Positions 1 through 6,011 of a stretch of DNA of 6,011 nucleotides are shown piece after piece. Origin of the DNA: a bacterium (GTDB lineage Bacteria; Zixibacteria; MSB-5A5; GN15; FEB-12); assembly GCA_030612965.1 (NCBI GenBank), contig JAUWMW010000156.1, positions 1 to 6,011 of the forward strand, in the 5' to 3' direction. The notes under the pieces were generated by a model. It was not told where the DNA came from, searched no databases, and was given only the letters and a program-made list of their open reading frames with translations. The translations under genes and the position numbers were made by a program. How positions within the stretch are numbered: the stretch's first letter is position 1; each line of letters opens with the position of its first letter.

Positions 1-3000
1 GCTGTTGAAATCGGCGGCGATACCGTCCAGTTCACCCACGACCATGCTAAACTCTGTCAATAGCGCATCGTAGTCGACTTCACCGTCAATGTCATCTTCT
101 ACGTCATCGATGTCCTCATCGATGTCTTCGTCACCCTCACCATCCGAGTCTCCACTCAGGTCGATTGTGATGTTGGTACTGACAGCTTCCGAGGTGGGTG
201 TGACAGTAGCGTTGCCGCCGGCAATGCTGCCGTCGGCTCGGGTGACACCAGCCGATATCGTCAGCGGCTGGCCGAGTTCATGTTCGATCGGACCCAGCGA
301 GAAGTTCCCGCCCCCGCCGGTGGTAGTGCTGGCGCCGCCGCCGGAAACATTGGCGCCGCCGATTCCGCTGCCGTCGGCAGCCTTCACTGTCCCGGTGACC
401 GTGATCTGAGCCGTCTTTTTGCGAATTGTGATCACCACCCCACCGATGTCGGTGTTCGCGCCGTCAAAAGTGACATTCACCGGTCCACCGGCCAGTTGTG
501 TACCGCCGTCATCGAAGGTAGCACTGAGTGCTGCCGACTCACCTTTGGCCATCTCGACCGGTCCCAGCGAGAAATTGCCGGAGGCGTCGGTGGTTGCCGA
601 ACTCCCCCCACCGGTTACCACTGCGCCTGACATCCCGGCGCCCTGTTCGTCCTGGACCGTGCCGGAGATGGTGACATCGTACACATCTTCCTGTTTGACC
701 TGCAATACGATGGGCGGCGCGGTGGCGGCAGCGGCCATCGGTTTGCAGTTGGCCTGCCCGGAGACAACGACACCTTTGCCGTCAGTGATAGTGGCGGTAA
801 TAGCGACCGATGTACCCAGCTTGTGCTTAAAGGCCGGCAGCGTGTAATTCCCGGCACCGTCGGTGGTGGCGCTCACACCGGTGGCGGCGCTCACAGCAGC
901 GTTGGCCAACGCCTTGCCATCAAGGTCCTGCACGCGGCCAGTGATCGTGACATCCGTTTCGGTCTCGATGTCGAGAATGATCGTCACACCGCTGATTGTT
1001 TTATTGGCGCCATCGAAAGTTATCGTGACCGGTGCGCCGCCCCAGGTGTTGGTGCCGTCGGTCTTGGTAGCCATCAAGGTGACTGACGAATCCTTTACTA
1101 ACATGAATGGCCCGATTGAAAAGCCTCCACCCGCCGCCACCGTGACCGCCTGGCCGCCGCCGGTAACGACCGCACCGTCTATGCTGACACCGTTGGCATC
1201 GGTGACAGTGCCGTTGGCTGTTACCGCCGTCGGGATAATCACTGGTATCGTTAAGGTAGCCGCGCTGGGTGTTTTGCCTTCATAGGTAACTGAGGCAGCC
1301 GTCCCGCCGACCTTGATGCCGCCCTGGGCGACAATCGACGGCGTAAGAGTAACTGCGAACGGCTCCTCTTCCCAGTTCCTGGGCACTGGGACAGGTCCTA
1401 CCGTCGTCGTGCCGTCCGCGCCGGTGGTAGCCGCGGCGACATTGTGAGTGCAGCTAACGACGGCACTCGGCAACGGTTTGCCGTTGTCGTCAAGGACGGT
1501 CACGTTGATGATCCACCCCACTCCCAGGGCGGAAGTGTCGGCGGCGGTTCCGGTGATCACAATATCAACGCCCGGATGTGCCTCACCGGTTACCGTTACC
1601 GAGGCTGCGCCGGAGTTGCCGTCTTTAGTCGCGGTGCAGGTAACTTCCACTCCCATCTCGACCTGAACGGTCAGACTGTAGGATCCATCACCGCCGCTGG
1701 TAGCGCTGCCCAGGCCGGCTGCCTGCGCCGCCGCCGCCGTCACGGTAGCGCCGCCCAGGGGTTGCGCTTGTTTGTCCTTGTCCTCTTTGAAGGAAACGGA
1801 TCCGCTAATCACCACCTGCTTGGCTCCCCCTTTGGTCAGCGTGTACACATTACCGGTGGTCACTTTCTGCGGAAGGCGTCCCTGTTGATTGAGGGGTTCG
1901 AAACCTTCCTTGGTTACTTTTTCACCTACGGCATCCCCGGCCTTACCCTCCATGATGATCTCGTATTTGCCGTCCTCATCGGTAGTCTGTTTGTAGACTT
2001 TGCCGTTAAGGGTCAGTTCCACCACCGCGCCGGATGATCGTCGGACGTTGTCATCCTCATCTTCGTAGACGGTCCCGGCCAGAAGGACGTATTTCTCGTA
2101 CTCCTTGACGATTGCCTCGATCTCGTTGTGGTGCGTATCTGACAGAACGTAGTTGGCCACAAAGGTCTCTTCATCGAGCCGGCCATAGAAATACGCTCTC
2201 TGGTCCAAGCCCTTGTCATAAATAATCAGCCAACCTGGATTGGATTTATCTTTCCAGCCTGCAAACAACCGGTAGAGCTCGCGCCCCCGCGTTTCGATTT
2301 CAGGCTTGAGCCAGTTAGCTCGGCTGGCCAACCACTGGGGTTCCAGCACGAGTCGGTCGAGAAGCAGTTCGTGCCAGCGGTACACTTTGCCGGCATTTGA
2401 CTTGTGGGCAAAGTAGCCGGCTTTGGTGGCGGGATCAAATAGGAAGTAGTCATTGTTGCCTTCGTAGACTTCGCCCCGCAACCGTGGAAATATGCCAGTA
2501 GCGAAATACTGCGTACATATCTGGCCGCCCTTAGCAGCCTCAAAGGCAGCTTGTTGATCCTGACGGTAGCCCTGCTGGGCACAAAGGTTGCCGCCGCGGA
2601 ACTCATCGATCTTTTTGCCGAGGCGATCCAGAGCATTGGCGAAGTCGCCAGCCACCTCGCCATAGGCCTTAAGCCATTTGCCCAGAATCTGGCCCACCAG
2701 CGGAATTTTCTCCAACTTGCCGGCGCTCTCCTTAAGAAGGTCGCCGATCAAACGCAGGCCATAGGTTGGGTTGTCCTTCGCATGTTCGGGATCGAATTTC
2801 TTGGTGAATTCCCAGATGTTCTGAACTTCACCGGCGTACTTGTCGGCTTTTTCAAGGTATCCGGAAGCTGCTTCGAGTTTTTCCGTCAGCCCGGCTTTAT
2901 CAACGGCGTTAAACATCTCGCGCAACTGGTTCAACTTTTCTTTGGCCGCCGCGGTCTGGCTCTTGTCGAGGTTGAATAGTTTCTGAGCGAGTTCTATCCC

Positions 3001-3225
3001 TTTCTTCGGGGAATCGCTGAAAGCGGCTTCCTTATACTCTTTGAATTTCTTCTGGAAGTCGTCAAACTTCGTTTTGCCTTCCTGCATGGTTGTGCGGACG
3101 GCCTTCCACTGCTCCTCGGTTTGCTGGACAGCTTCGTTGAACTCGTCATCCCGCGCCATAGCAAGCGGAGCGACGAGGTACAACAGAAGGCCGGCGGCTA
3201 ATAGAACATACGGTATTCGTTTCAT
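1..3225 (-). CDS. Large secreted multidomain repeat protein with seven carboxypeptidase-regulatory-like domains (3' end outside window)
   Basis: The frame stays open for 1075 codons from ATG 3225 to the window edge, so the C-terminus is missing. Residues 1-24 form a Sec signal peptide: KR, a Leu/Ala-rich core, and cleavage after APLAMA before RDDEF. Residues 25 to about 200 are Lys/Glu-rich and probably helical or coiled coil. Residues 215-375 are rich in Trp and Tyr with a Cys pair (C215, C237) and match nothing I recognise. Residues 379-1024 contain seven tandem domains of about 85-100 residues, each with the pattern I-x-G-x-V-x-D-x-x-G, G-A-x-V, T-x-x-D/G-G-x-[FY]-x-[LI], typical of carboxypeptidase-regulatory-like/CNA-B folds. 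Residues 1026-1053 are highly acidic. Such beta-sandwich strings usually act as stalks in surface or adhesive proteins; that role is inferred here. The start is supported by AGGAG nine bases upstream and by the signal peptide. The gene lies 21 bases downstream of the barrel gene, so co-transcription is likely. The missing end may carry the functional or anchoring domain. Confidence 0.9.
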   Translation of the reverse strand, partial: MKRIPYVLLAAGLLLYLVAPLAMARDDEFNEAVQQTEEQWKAVRTTMQEGKTKFDDFQKKFKEYKEAAFSDSPKKGIELAQKLFNLDKSQTAAAKEKLNQLREMFNAVDKAGLTEKLEAASGYLEKADKYAGEVQNIWEFTKKFDPEHAKDNPTYGLRLIGDLLKESAGKLEKIPLVGQILGKWLKAYGEVAGDFANALDRLGKKIDEFRGGNLCAQQGYRQDQQAAFEAAKGGQICTQYFATGIFPRLRGEVYEGNNDYFLFDPATKAGYFAHKSNAGKVYRWHELLLDRLVLEPQWLASRANWLKPEIETRGRELYRLFAGWKDKSNPGWLIIYDKGLDQRAYFYGRLDEETFVANYVLSDTHHNEIEAIVKEYEKYVLLAGTVYEDEDDNVRRSSGAVVELTLNGKVYKQTTDEDGKYEIIMEGKAGDAVGEKVTKEGFEPLNQQGRLPQKVTTGNVYTLTKGGAKQVVISGSVSFKEDKDKQAQPLGGATVTAAAAQAAGLGSATSGGDGSYSLTVQVEMGVEVTCTATKDGNSGAASVTVTGEAHPGVDIVITGTAADTSALGVGWIINVTVLDDNGKPLPSAVVSCTHNVAAATTGADGTTTVGPVPVPRNWEEEPFAVTLTPSIVAQGGIKVGGTAASVTYEGKTPSAATLTIPVIIPTAVTANGTVTDANGVSIDGAVVTGGGQAVTVAAGGGFSIGPFMLVKDSSVTLMATKTDGTNTWGGAPVTITFDGANKTISGVTIILDIETETDVTITGRVQDLDGKALANAAVSAATGVSATTDGAGNYTLPAFKHKLGTSVAITATITDGKGVVVSGQANCKPMAAAATAPPIVLQVKQEDVYDVTISGTVQDEQGAGMSGAVVTGGGSSATTDASGNFSLGPVEMAKGESAALSATFDDGGTQLAGGPVNVTFDGANTDIGGVVITIRKKTAQITVTGTVKAADGSGIGGANVSGGGASTTTGGGGNFSLGPIEHELGQPLTISAGVTRADGSIAGGNATVTPTSEAVSTNITIDLSGDSDGEGDEDIDEDIDDVEDDIDGEVDYDALLTEFSMVVGELDGIAADFNS
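67..150 (-). other. Acidic Asp/Glu linker within the large secreted protein
   Basis: Residues 1026-1053 contain 18 Asp or Glu among 28 positions, with Ile/Val spacers in patterns such as DEDIDEDIDD. It immediately follows the last beta-sandwich domain and precedes residues (DALLTEFSMVVGELDG) that look helical and start the unseen C-terminal part. The DNA is a low-complexity run of GAY/GAR/ATC codons. Acidic linkers of this sort can bind calcium or act as flexible spacers; neither is shown here. It marks a boundary between the repeat stalk and a different C-terminal module. Confidence 0.75.
154..2091 (-). repeat. Seven tandem carboxypeptidase-regulatory-like / CNA-B-like domains (protein-level repeat)
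   Basis: Boundaries read from the recurring strand pattern, in residues of the large protein: R1 379-470, R2 471-570, R3 571-667, R4 668-757, R5 758-849, R6 850-939, R7 940-1024. The opening strand recurs as LLAGTV, VISGSV, IINVTV, TANGTV, TITGRV, TISGTV and TVTGTV. A second landmark recurs as GAVVE, GATVT, SAVVS, GAVVT, NAAVS, GAVVT and GANVS. A third is the turn before an aromatic strand: EDGKYEI, GDGSYSL, AGGGFSI, GAGNYTL, ASGNFSL, GGGNFSL; R3 has lost the aromatic (ADGTTTV). R4 and R6 share a closing TFDGAN motif. R1 to R3 are more divergent. The fold assignment rests on these patterns and not on a profile search. Domain edges are good to about five residues. Confidence 0.8.
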
Positions 3226-3234
3226 CTCACATCT

Positions 3235-3239
3235 CTCCT
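3235..3239 (-). promoter_or_regulatory. Ribosome binding site of the large repeat-protein gene
   Basis: On the minus strand AGGAG lies nine bases before ATG 3225, inside the 21-base gap after the barrel gene's TAA stop. It fixes the start codon. The gap contains no room for a promoter or a hairpin, which supports translation from a shared transcript. Confidence 0.75.
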
Positions 3240-3246
3240 GGCTGGG

Positions 3247-5232
3247 TTATTGACGAACATCAAACAGATATCGGACTTGCACACCGATCTTCGATTCATC
3301 CAGATCGGCGGGGGATTTAATCTCCGCTCGCGTTGAATGCAAATCAGTGTATCCGTCGACAAACCACTGCTGGTTCACCGGGTAGCTGAATCTGATTTTT
3401 AGCTCGAATATGCTAATCGTACGAATGGGATCGGCGTTGTAATAGGCCGACACTATATAACTCAACTCTGCCCGCCCGGTTATGCCGGGATCAATGGCGA
3501 TACCGGCGACAGCATCCAAACCGACACTGGCCGTGTTCCGAGGATTGCGAGCGACAAAATCAACATCGACTATATCTTCGTCGAATGCGTCTGAGCGCTC
3601 GGTGTCGAAGTAAGCCTTGGTGGCCAGAATCGGACCGATCGAAAGCGTTCGCAGCCATGCCCCGAAAGCCTTAGCCCACCCGAAGCTATAGTAGATATCC
3701 AACGTGTGGGCCGGGTGGACGTTGCTGAAGCGCAGAGGGTTGTCCTCGTCCGATGCTTCGGTGTAGTAGCGCGCTGCCAGGTTGAACTTCGAATAACGAC
3801 CACTGGCGACCGGACGTGAGTTGCGCCGGAACTGTACCTGGGCAAAATCGAACATCAGGGTGTCCTGGTGCATCCGGTACACGAGATTCCATCGGGTCAT
3901 TTTCGTTTGCCGGCCTCGCATACTTGACTGATAGATAAACTTGAGATCGGTCATATCGGCGTCGTCGAGGTTAGGATACTTGTACATCTGTACTTCCGGA
4001 CCCCATTTGATTGTTCCCGAAGAGCTGCGACGACCGGCATGCAGATGGAACTTGAGACGGTTATTCTCCAGCGGTGAGTCGTCCAGGTTGGGCATCTTGA
4101 ACTGCTGGTAAGAGGCACCGATCTGTGTTCCGCCCTGGCTGAAGTGATAGATAAAACTCGGATTCAGCTCAGTGTGGTCGAGCGCCTCGATATCGTTGGT
4201 CTTCTTCAGGTACCGCAACTGCATCTTGACACTGCCCGTGCCGACCGCCCAGAGGTCGCCGGCGGTTAAGGCGGTAGTCTTGTAGTCCGCTGTGGTCAGG
4301 TTAGAGTATCCTCGTGAGTCCAGCCTGACCTCAATGTTCCCCCGATGGTTCGCTGTCCGAGCATTGAGCCGAGCGAAGATGCCAGTCTGCGAGTAGTCAG
4401 CCACGTCGTTCTCTTTGTCGGAGTACTTGGACAGATCGAGACCGGCTTTGACCGAAGTCACCGGGGATAGCTGGTGGGTCACGGCGGCGCCGAAGTCGGT
4501 CAGGCTGATCTCACGGCGTTCCACCGTTGTTTTGTGACCCAGGCGCCCCTGAACAGTGGTCCTGCTTGACGGCGTGTAGCGGCCGCTAAGATTGAAACTG
4601 AAATCGCCGGATGAGGCGCTGATCCTGGGATCGGCATGGGGTCTCTTGTATTTCGAGGAGCCGAGAGCAGCCGTGAACTCACCGTGGATCATCACCGGTT
4701 GGTCGGTTGCTGAACCGTACACAGGTTCCATCCGTTCAGTTTGTTCAATCGGTTGGCCGAAGTCGCTGGTAGCTTTGTCCCAGTAGCGCTGTACGAGACC
4801 GCGATACTTCTTGAGGTCAGCCTTCAGTTTGTCGACTTTCGGCCCAAGCCGACCGGCGAGGTCTTTTGCCGATGATTCGGAGTTGAGGTCCGTGCGCAGT
4901 TTACTCAACGCCTCGGTGGTTTGATCGGTATTGACGTTGAACGCATCCACCAGCGGCTGGAGACGACCCAGCCGATTCTGCGCCTCGCTCTTGCGGGCAG
5001 GCAACGGCACGCCACTGCTCGCGCGACAGTCCTTGTCGAGTTGCTTGATCTGTTTCAGAATTGCCAGCGTCAACCCTCGTGAACGATTGACGTGTCGATT
5101 GGCGTCGTCATAACGCTCCTGCAATTGTTGCTCCGAGGCGGCGAACGCACTGGAACACAAACCCAGGAGCAGCAAGGTTACGACGAACAAGCGCCTCCGG
5201 GCGCCTCCGATTCGGTCATCATCTCTTTTCAT
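3247..5232 (-). CDS. Putative outer-membrane beta-barrel protein with periplasmic coiled-coil N-terminus
   Basis: This encodes 661 residues from ATG 5232 to TAA 3247; an in-frame GTG at 5253 would add seven residues. Residues 1-31 form a signal peptide with a basic stretch (RRR at 12-14), a hydrophobic core (LFVVTLLLLGL) and an AFA cleavage site. C26 is not in a lipobox because Leu precedes it. Residues 33 to about 155 are heptad-like and charged, predicted helical or coiled coil. From about residue 180 to the end the chain alternates polar and hydrophobic residues with many aromatics and repeated short turns, as in a large outer-membrane barrel. The motif [FY]-K-x-P-N-L-D-D occurs twice (381-385 and 420-424 for PNLDD), 39 residues apart. 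The C-terminus is VRYLFDVRQ, so the usual terminal aromatic is five residues in. There are no haem CXXCH motifs, no plug domain and no POTRA domain, so it is not an evident MtrB, TonB receptor or Omp85 member. It is probably the first gene of the operon. The barrel call is fairly sure; its substrate or role is unknown. Confidence 0.85.
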   Translation of the reverse strand: MKRDDDRIGGARRRLFVVTLLLLGLCSSAFAASEQQLQERYDDANRHVNRSRGLTLAILKQIKQLDKDCRASSGVPLPARKSEAQNRLGRLQPLVDAFNVNTDQTTEALSKLRTDLNSESSAKDLAGRLGPKVDKLKADLKKYRGLVQRYWDKATSDFGQPIEQTERMEPVYGSATDQPVMIHGEFTAALGSSKYKRPHADPRISASSGDFSFNLSGRYTPSSRTTVQGRLGHKTTVERREISLTDFGAAVTHQLSPVTSVKAGLDLSKYSDKENDVADYSQTGIFARLNARTANHRGNIEVRLDSRGYSNLTTADYKTTALTAGDLWAVGTGSVKMQLRYLKKTNDIEALDHTELNPSFIYHFSQGGTQIGASYQQFKMPNLDDSPLENNRLKFHLHAGRRSSSGTIKWGPEVQMYKYPNLDDADMTDLKFIYQSSMRGRQTKMTRWNLVYRMHQDTLMFDFAQVQFRRNSRPVASGRYSKFNLAARYYTEASDEDNPLRFSNVHPAHTLDIYYSFGWAKAFGAWLRTLSIGPILATKAYFDTERSDAFDEDIVDVDFVARNPRNTASVGLDAVAGIAIDPGITGRAELSYIVSAYYNADPIRTISIFELKIRFSYPVNQQWFVDGYTDLHSTRAEIKSPADLDESKIGVQVRYLFDVRQ

Positions 5233-5351
5233 ATCGGTCTTGATATCCCTCACTGCGTAATGTGTTGTTGCTTCGATAATCCCTCGGACACCGCCACGAA
5301 AACCACTCAGGCAGCGCTTACGGTCGACACCCGAGACATTCCTGCTTTAAA

Positions 5352-5380
5352 AATATCGCCAGCGTTGCCGGTGATTGCAA
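5352..5380 (-). promoter_or_regulatory. Candidate sigma70-type promoter for the barrel/repeat-protein operon
   Basis: On the minus strand TTGCAA (5380-5375, four of six matches to the -35 consensus) is followed after exactly 17 bases by GATATT (5357-5352, four of six to the -10 consensus), in the most AT-rich part of the region. It would give a leader of roughly 110 bases. Matches this weak occur by chance, and the sigma factor preference of this organism is unknown. Confidence 0.25.
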
Positions 5381-5405
5381 GCTTGAAATACTATGCCGAC
5401 TACAT

Positions 5406-5420
5406 GGACCGTAACGGTCC
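5406..5420. promoter_or_regulatory. Perfect 15-base palindrome, operator-like
   Basis: GGACCGT and ACGGTCC form a perfect 7-base inverted repeat around a single central A. Size and symmetry suit a binding site for a dimeric regulator. It lies about 25 bases upstream of the candidate -35 of the barrel operon and about 280 bases from the dehydrogenase start. With a one-base loop it is a poor hairpin without opening inner pairs, which favours a DNA-level role. No regulator gene is in view. Confidence 0.45.
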
Positions 5421-5471
5421 GCAGTGAGCACGATTCTCCGCCCGACACCTTAGCTTGGCAATAATTAGTAG

Positions 5472-5595
5472 GTCAGGTTCCTTGGAACCTGACAGCCAAG
5501 ACTTGGGAAACCCTGTTCTTGTGGCGGTCGAATCTTCAGATTCGGCCGCAATACTCGCTGAATCTGGAGGTTCTGCGGGCACAACAACAGCCCGC
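5472..5595. repeat. Cluster of three strong hairpins, possible interspersed palindromic repeat (REP/MITE-like)
   Basis: Hairpin 1 (5472-5493): arms GTCAGGTTCC and GGAACCTGAC, ten perfect pairs, TT at the centre. Hairpin 2 (5524-5549): arms GCGGTCGAATCT and AGATTCGGCCGC, twelve pairs including one G-T, TC at the centre. Hairpin 3 (5575-5595): arms GCGGGC and GCCCGC, six pairs, with an ACAACAACA loop. A weaker one lies between them (GAATC at 5560 against GGTTC ending 5573). GAATCT occurs at 5530 and again at 5560. The cluster is upstream of both neighbouring genes, so it is not a terminator for either. A dispersed genomic repeat or a structured RNA are the two likeliest readings; copy number cannot be seen from one window. 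Confidence 0.6.
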
Positions 5596-5640
5596 GATTC
5601 TCTGCTCGACTCCTTTTCCCTCACGGTTGGCGCGTCCTGC

Positions 5641-5669
5641 TTGAAAAAAATCTTGCCCTTTGGTGTTAT
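5641..5669 (+). promoter_or_regulatory. Candidate sigma70-type promoter for the alcohol dehydrogenase gene
   Basis: TTGAAA (5641-5646, five of six to the -35 consensus) and TGTTAT (5664-5669, four of six to the -10 consensus) are separated by exactly 17 bases. Transcription would begin near 5676, leaving a leader of only about a dozen bases before ATG 5689. The position just downstream of the hairpin cluster and just upstream of the gene is as expected. Confidence 0.4.
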
Positions 5670-5688
5670 GTCTGTTAACTCATAAGAG

Positions 5689-6011
5689 ATGCGTGCAATG
5701 ATTCTTGAACAAATCGGACAGCCGCTGCGGATGTCAAACGTGCCCGAACCTGTGGTCGGACCTGCCGACGTGCTGATCACGGTTCACACCTGCGGGGTCT
5801 GCCGGACCGATCTGCACGTTGTTGATGGCGACCTTACCGAACCGAAGCTGCCGTTGATTCCGGGGCATCAGATTGTTGGTGTGGTGGCCGACGTGGGCGC
5901 TGAAGTTGACTCGTTCAATGTGGGTGACCGGGTGGGTGTGCCGTGGTTGGGCGGGAGTTGTCAACACTGCGACTACTGCCTGAACGAGCAGGAGAATCTG
6001 TGCGATGAATC
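5689..6011 (+). CDS. Zinc-dependent alcohol dehydrogenase, medium-chain family (5' part; runs off window)
   Basis: The first 107 codons of a medium-chain dehydrogenase are present, covering most of the GroES-like N-terminal catalytic domain; family members are usually about 330-350 residues, so the NAD(P)-binding half lies outside. Visible motifs are GVCRTDLH (C38, catalytic zinc), PGHQIVG (H60, catalytic zinc; Gln replaces the usual Glu of GHE), VGDRVGVPW at 78-86, and the structural zinc cysteines C91, C94, C97 and C105 with the usual C-x2-C-x2-C-x7-C spacing. It should oxidise an alcohol or reduce an aldehyde with a nicotinamide cofactor in the cytoplasm; the substrate cannot be told. MRAMILEQ fits the family's usual N-terminus. 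However, AAGAG (5684-5688) directly abuts ATG 5689 and is better spaced for ATG 5698, so a start three residues later is possible. It is divergent from the envelope operon. Confidence 0.93.
   Translation, partial: MRAMILEQIGQPLRMSNVPEPVVGPADVLITVHTCGVCRTDLHVVDGDLTEPKLPLIPGHQIVGVVADVGAEVDSFNVGDRVGVPWLGGSCQHCDYCLNEQENLCDE

Larger units (their letters stand above)
5254..5688. other. Divergent intergenic region without convincing genes
   Basis: About 435 bases separate the barrel operon (leftward) from the alcohol dehydrogenase (rightward). The region holds a 15-base palindrome, a cluster of three hairpins, an AT-rich patch near 5346-5357 and candidate promoters for both directions. Short open frames across it lack ribosome binding sites and plausible composition, and one is built largely from hairpin sequence. 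Since both flanking genes point away from here, no transcription terminator is expected. Confidence 0.7.

Noticed and set aside
89..409. Plus-strand Ser/Met-rich open frame
   Set aside because: Its Ser/Met run is just the complement of the Asp/Ile codons of the acidic linker on the minus strand.
1444..2037. A 197-codon plus-strand open frame opposite the repeat-protein gene
   Set aside because: It is antisense to clear domain repeats R1-R3, has no family resemblance or ribosome binding site, and long stop-free antisense frames are expected in Gly/Ala/Thr-rich, GC-rich coding DNA.
2226..2663. Second minus-strand frame inside the large gene
   Set aside because: It overlaps the main frame, which carries a signal peptide and continuous protein-like sequence; this one has no recognisable composition.
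3247..5232. Assignment of the barrel to the MtrB/PioB electron-conduit, TonB-receptor or Omp85 families
   Set aside because: No cytochrome gene is adjacent, and no CXXC near the N-terminus, plug domain or POTRA-like repeats are visible.
5092..5427. A 111-codon plus-strand frame overlapping the barrel gene's start
   Set aside because: It is antisense to the signal peptide region and then crosses the promoter area; its sequence looks random.
5472..5595. CRISPR array or intrinsic terminators as an explanation of the hairpins
   Set aside because: The hairpins differ from one another, with no uniform repeat and spacer lengths, and none is followed by a T-run at the end of a converging gene; both neighbours are divergent.
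5455..5685. A 76-codon plus-strand frame ending three bases before the dehydrogenase gene
   Set aside because: It starts with TTG, has no ribosome binding site, and about half of it is made of the hairpin cluster. The spacing to the next gene is attractive but not enough.
5400..5780. A 126-codon minus-strand frame spanning the intergenic region
   Set aside because: It runs antisense into the conserved start of the dehydrogenase and through the hairpins; no family signal.

Overview
The window comes from a Gram-negative bacterium: one gene has the alternating amphipathic strands of an outer-membrane beta-barrel, and its neighbour has a Sec signal peptide. Base composition is moderately GC-rich. 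No phylogenetic marker is present. The style (large secreted proteins built from carboxypeptidase-regulatory-like domains beside an uncharacterised barrel) resembles uncultured FCB-group bacteria, but that is only an impression.

Layout. Positions 1-5232 hold two genes on the minus strand that look like one operon. The upstream gene (3247-5232, or from GTG 5253) encodes a roughly 661-residue protein with a signal peptide, a periplasmic helical/coiled-coil segment and a large beta-barrel. After 21 bases, with a clear ribosome binding site, comes a very large gene (1-3225). It stays open for 1075 codons and runs off the left edge. It encodes a secreted protein with a helical N-terminal region, an aromatic-rich region of unknown type, seven tandem carboxypeptidase-regulatory-like/CNA-B-like beta-sandwich domains, and a strongly acidic linker leading into an unseen C-terminal part.

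Positions 5254-5688 are a non-coding divergent intergenic region. It holds a perfect 7-bp-arm palindrome (5406-5420), candidate promoters in both directions, and a cluster of three strong hairpins (5472-5595) that looks like an interspersed palindromic repeat. From 5689 to the right edge is the first 107 codons of a zinc-dependent medium-chain alcohol dehydrogenase on the plus strand, transcribed divergently and with no evident functional link to the operon.

Inference: the barrel and the repeat protein are co-expressed and may form one envelope system, the barrel serving as anchor, exporter or partner for the secreted repeat protein. I recognise no named family for either full-length protein. 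The pair is the most interesting item here.
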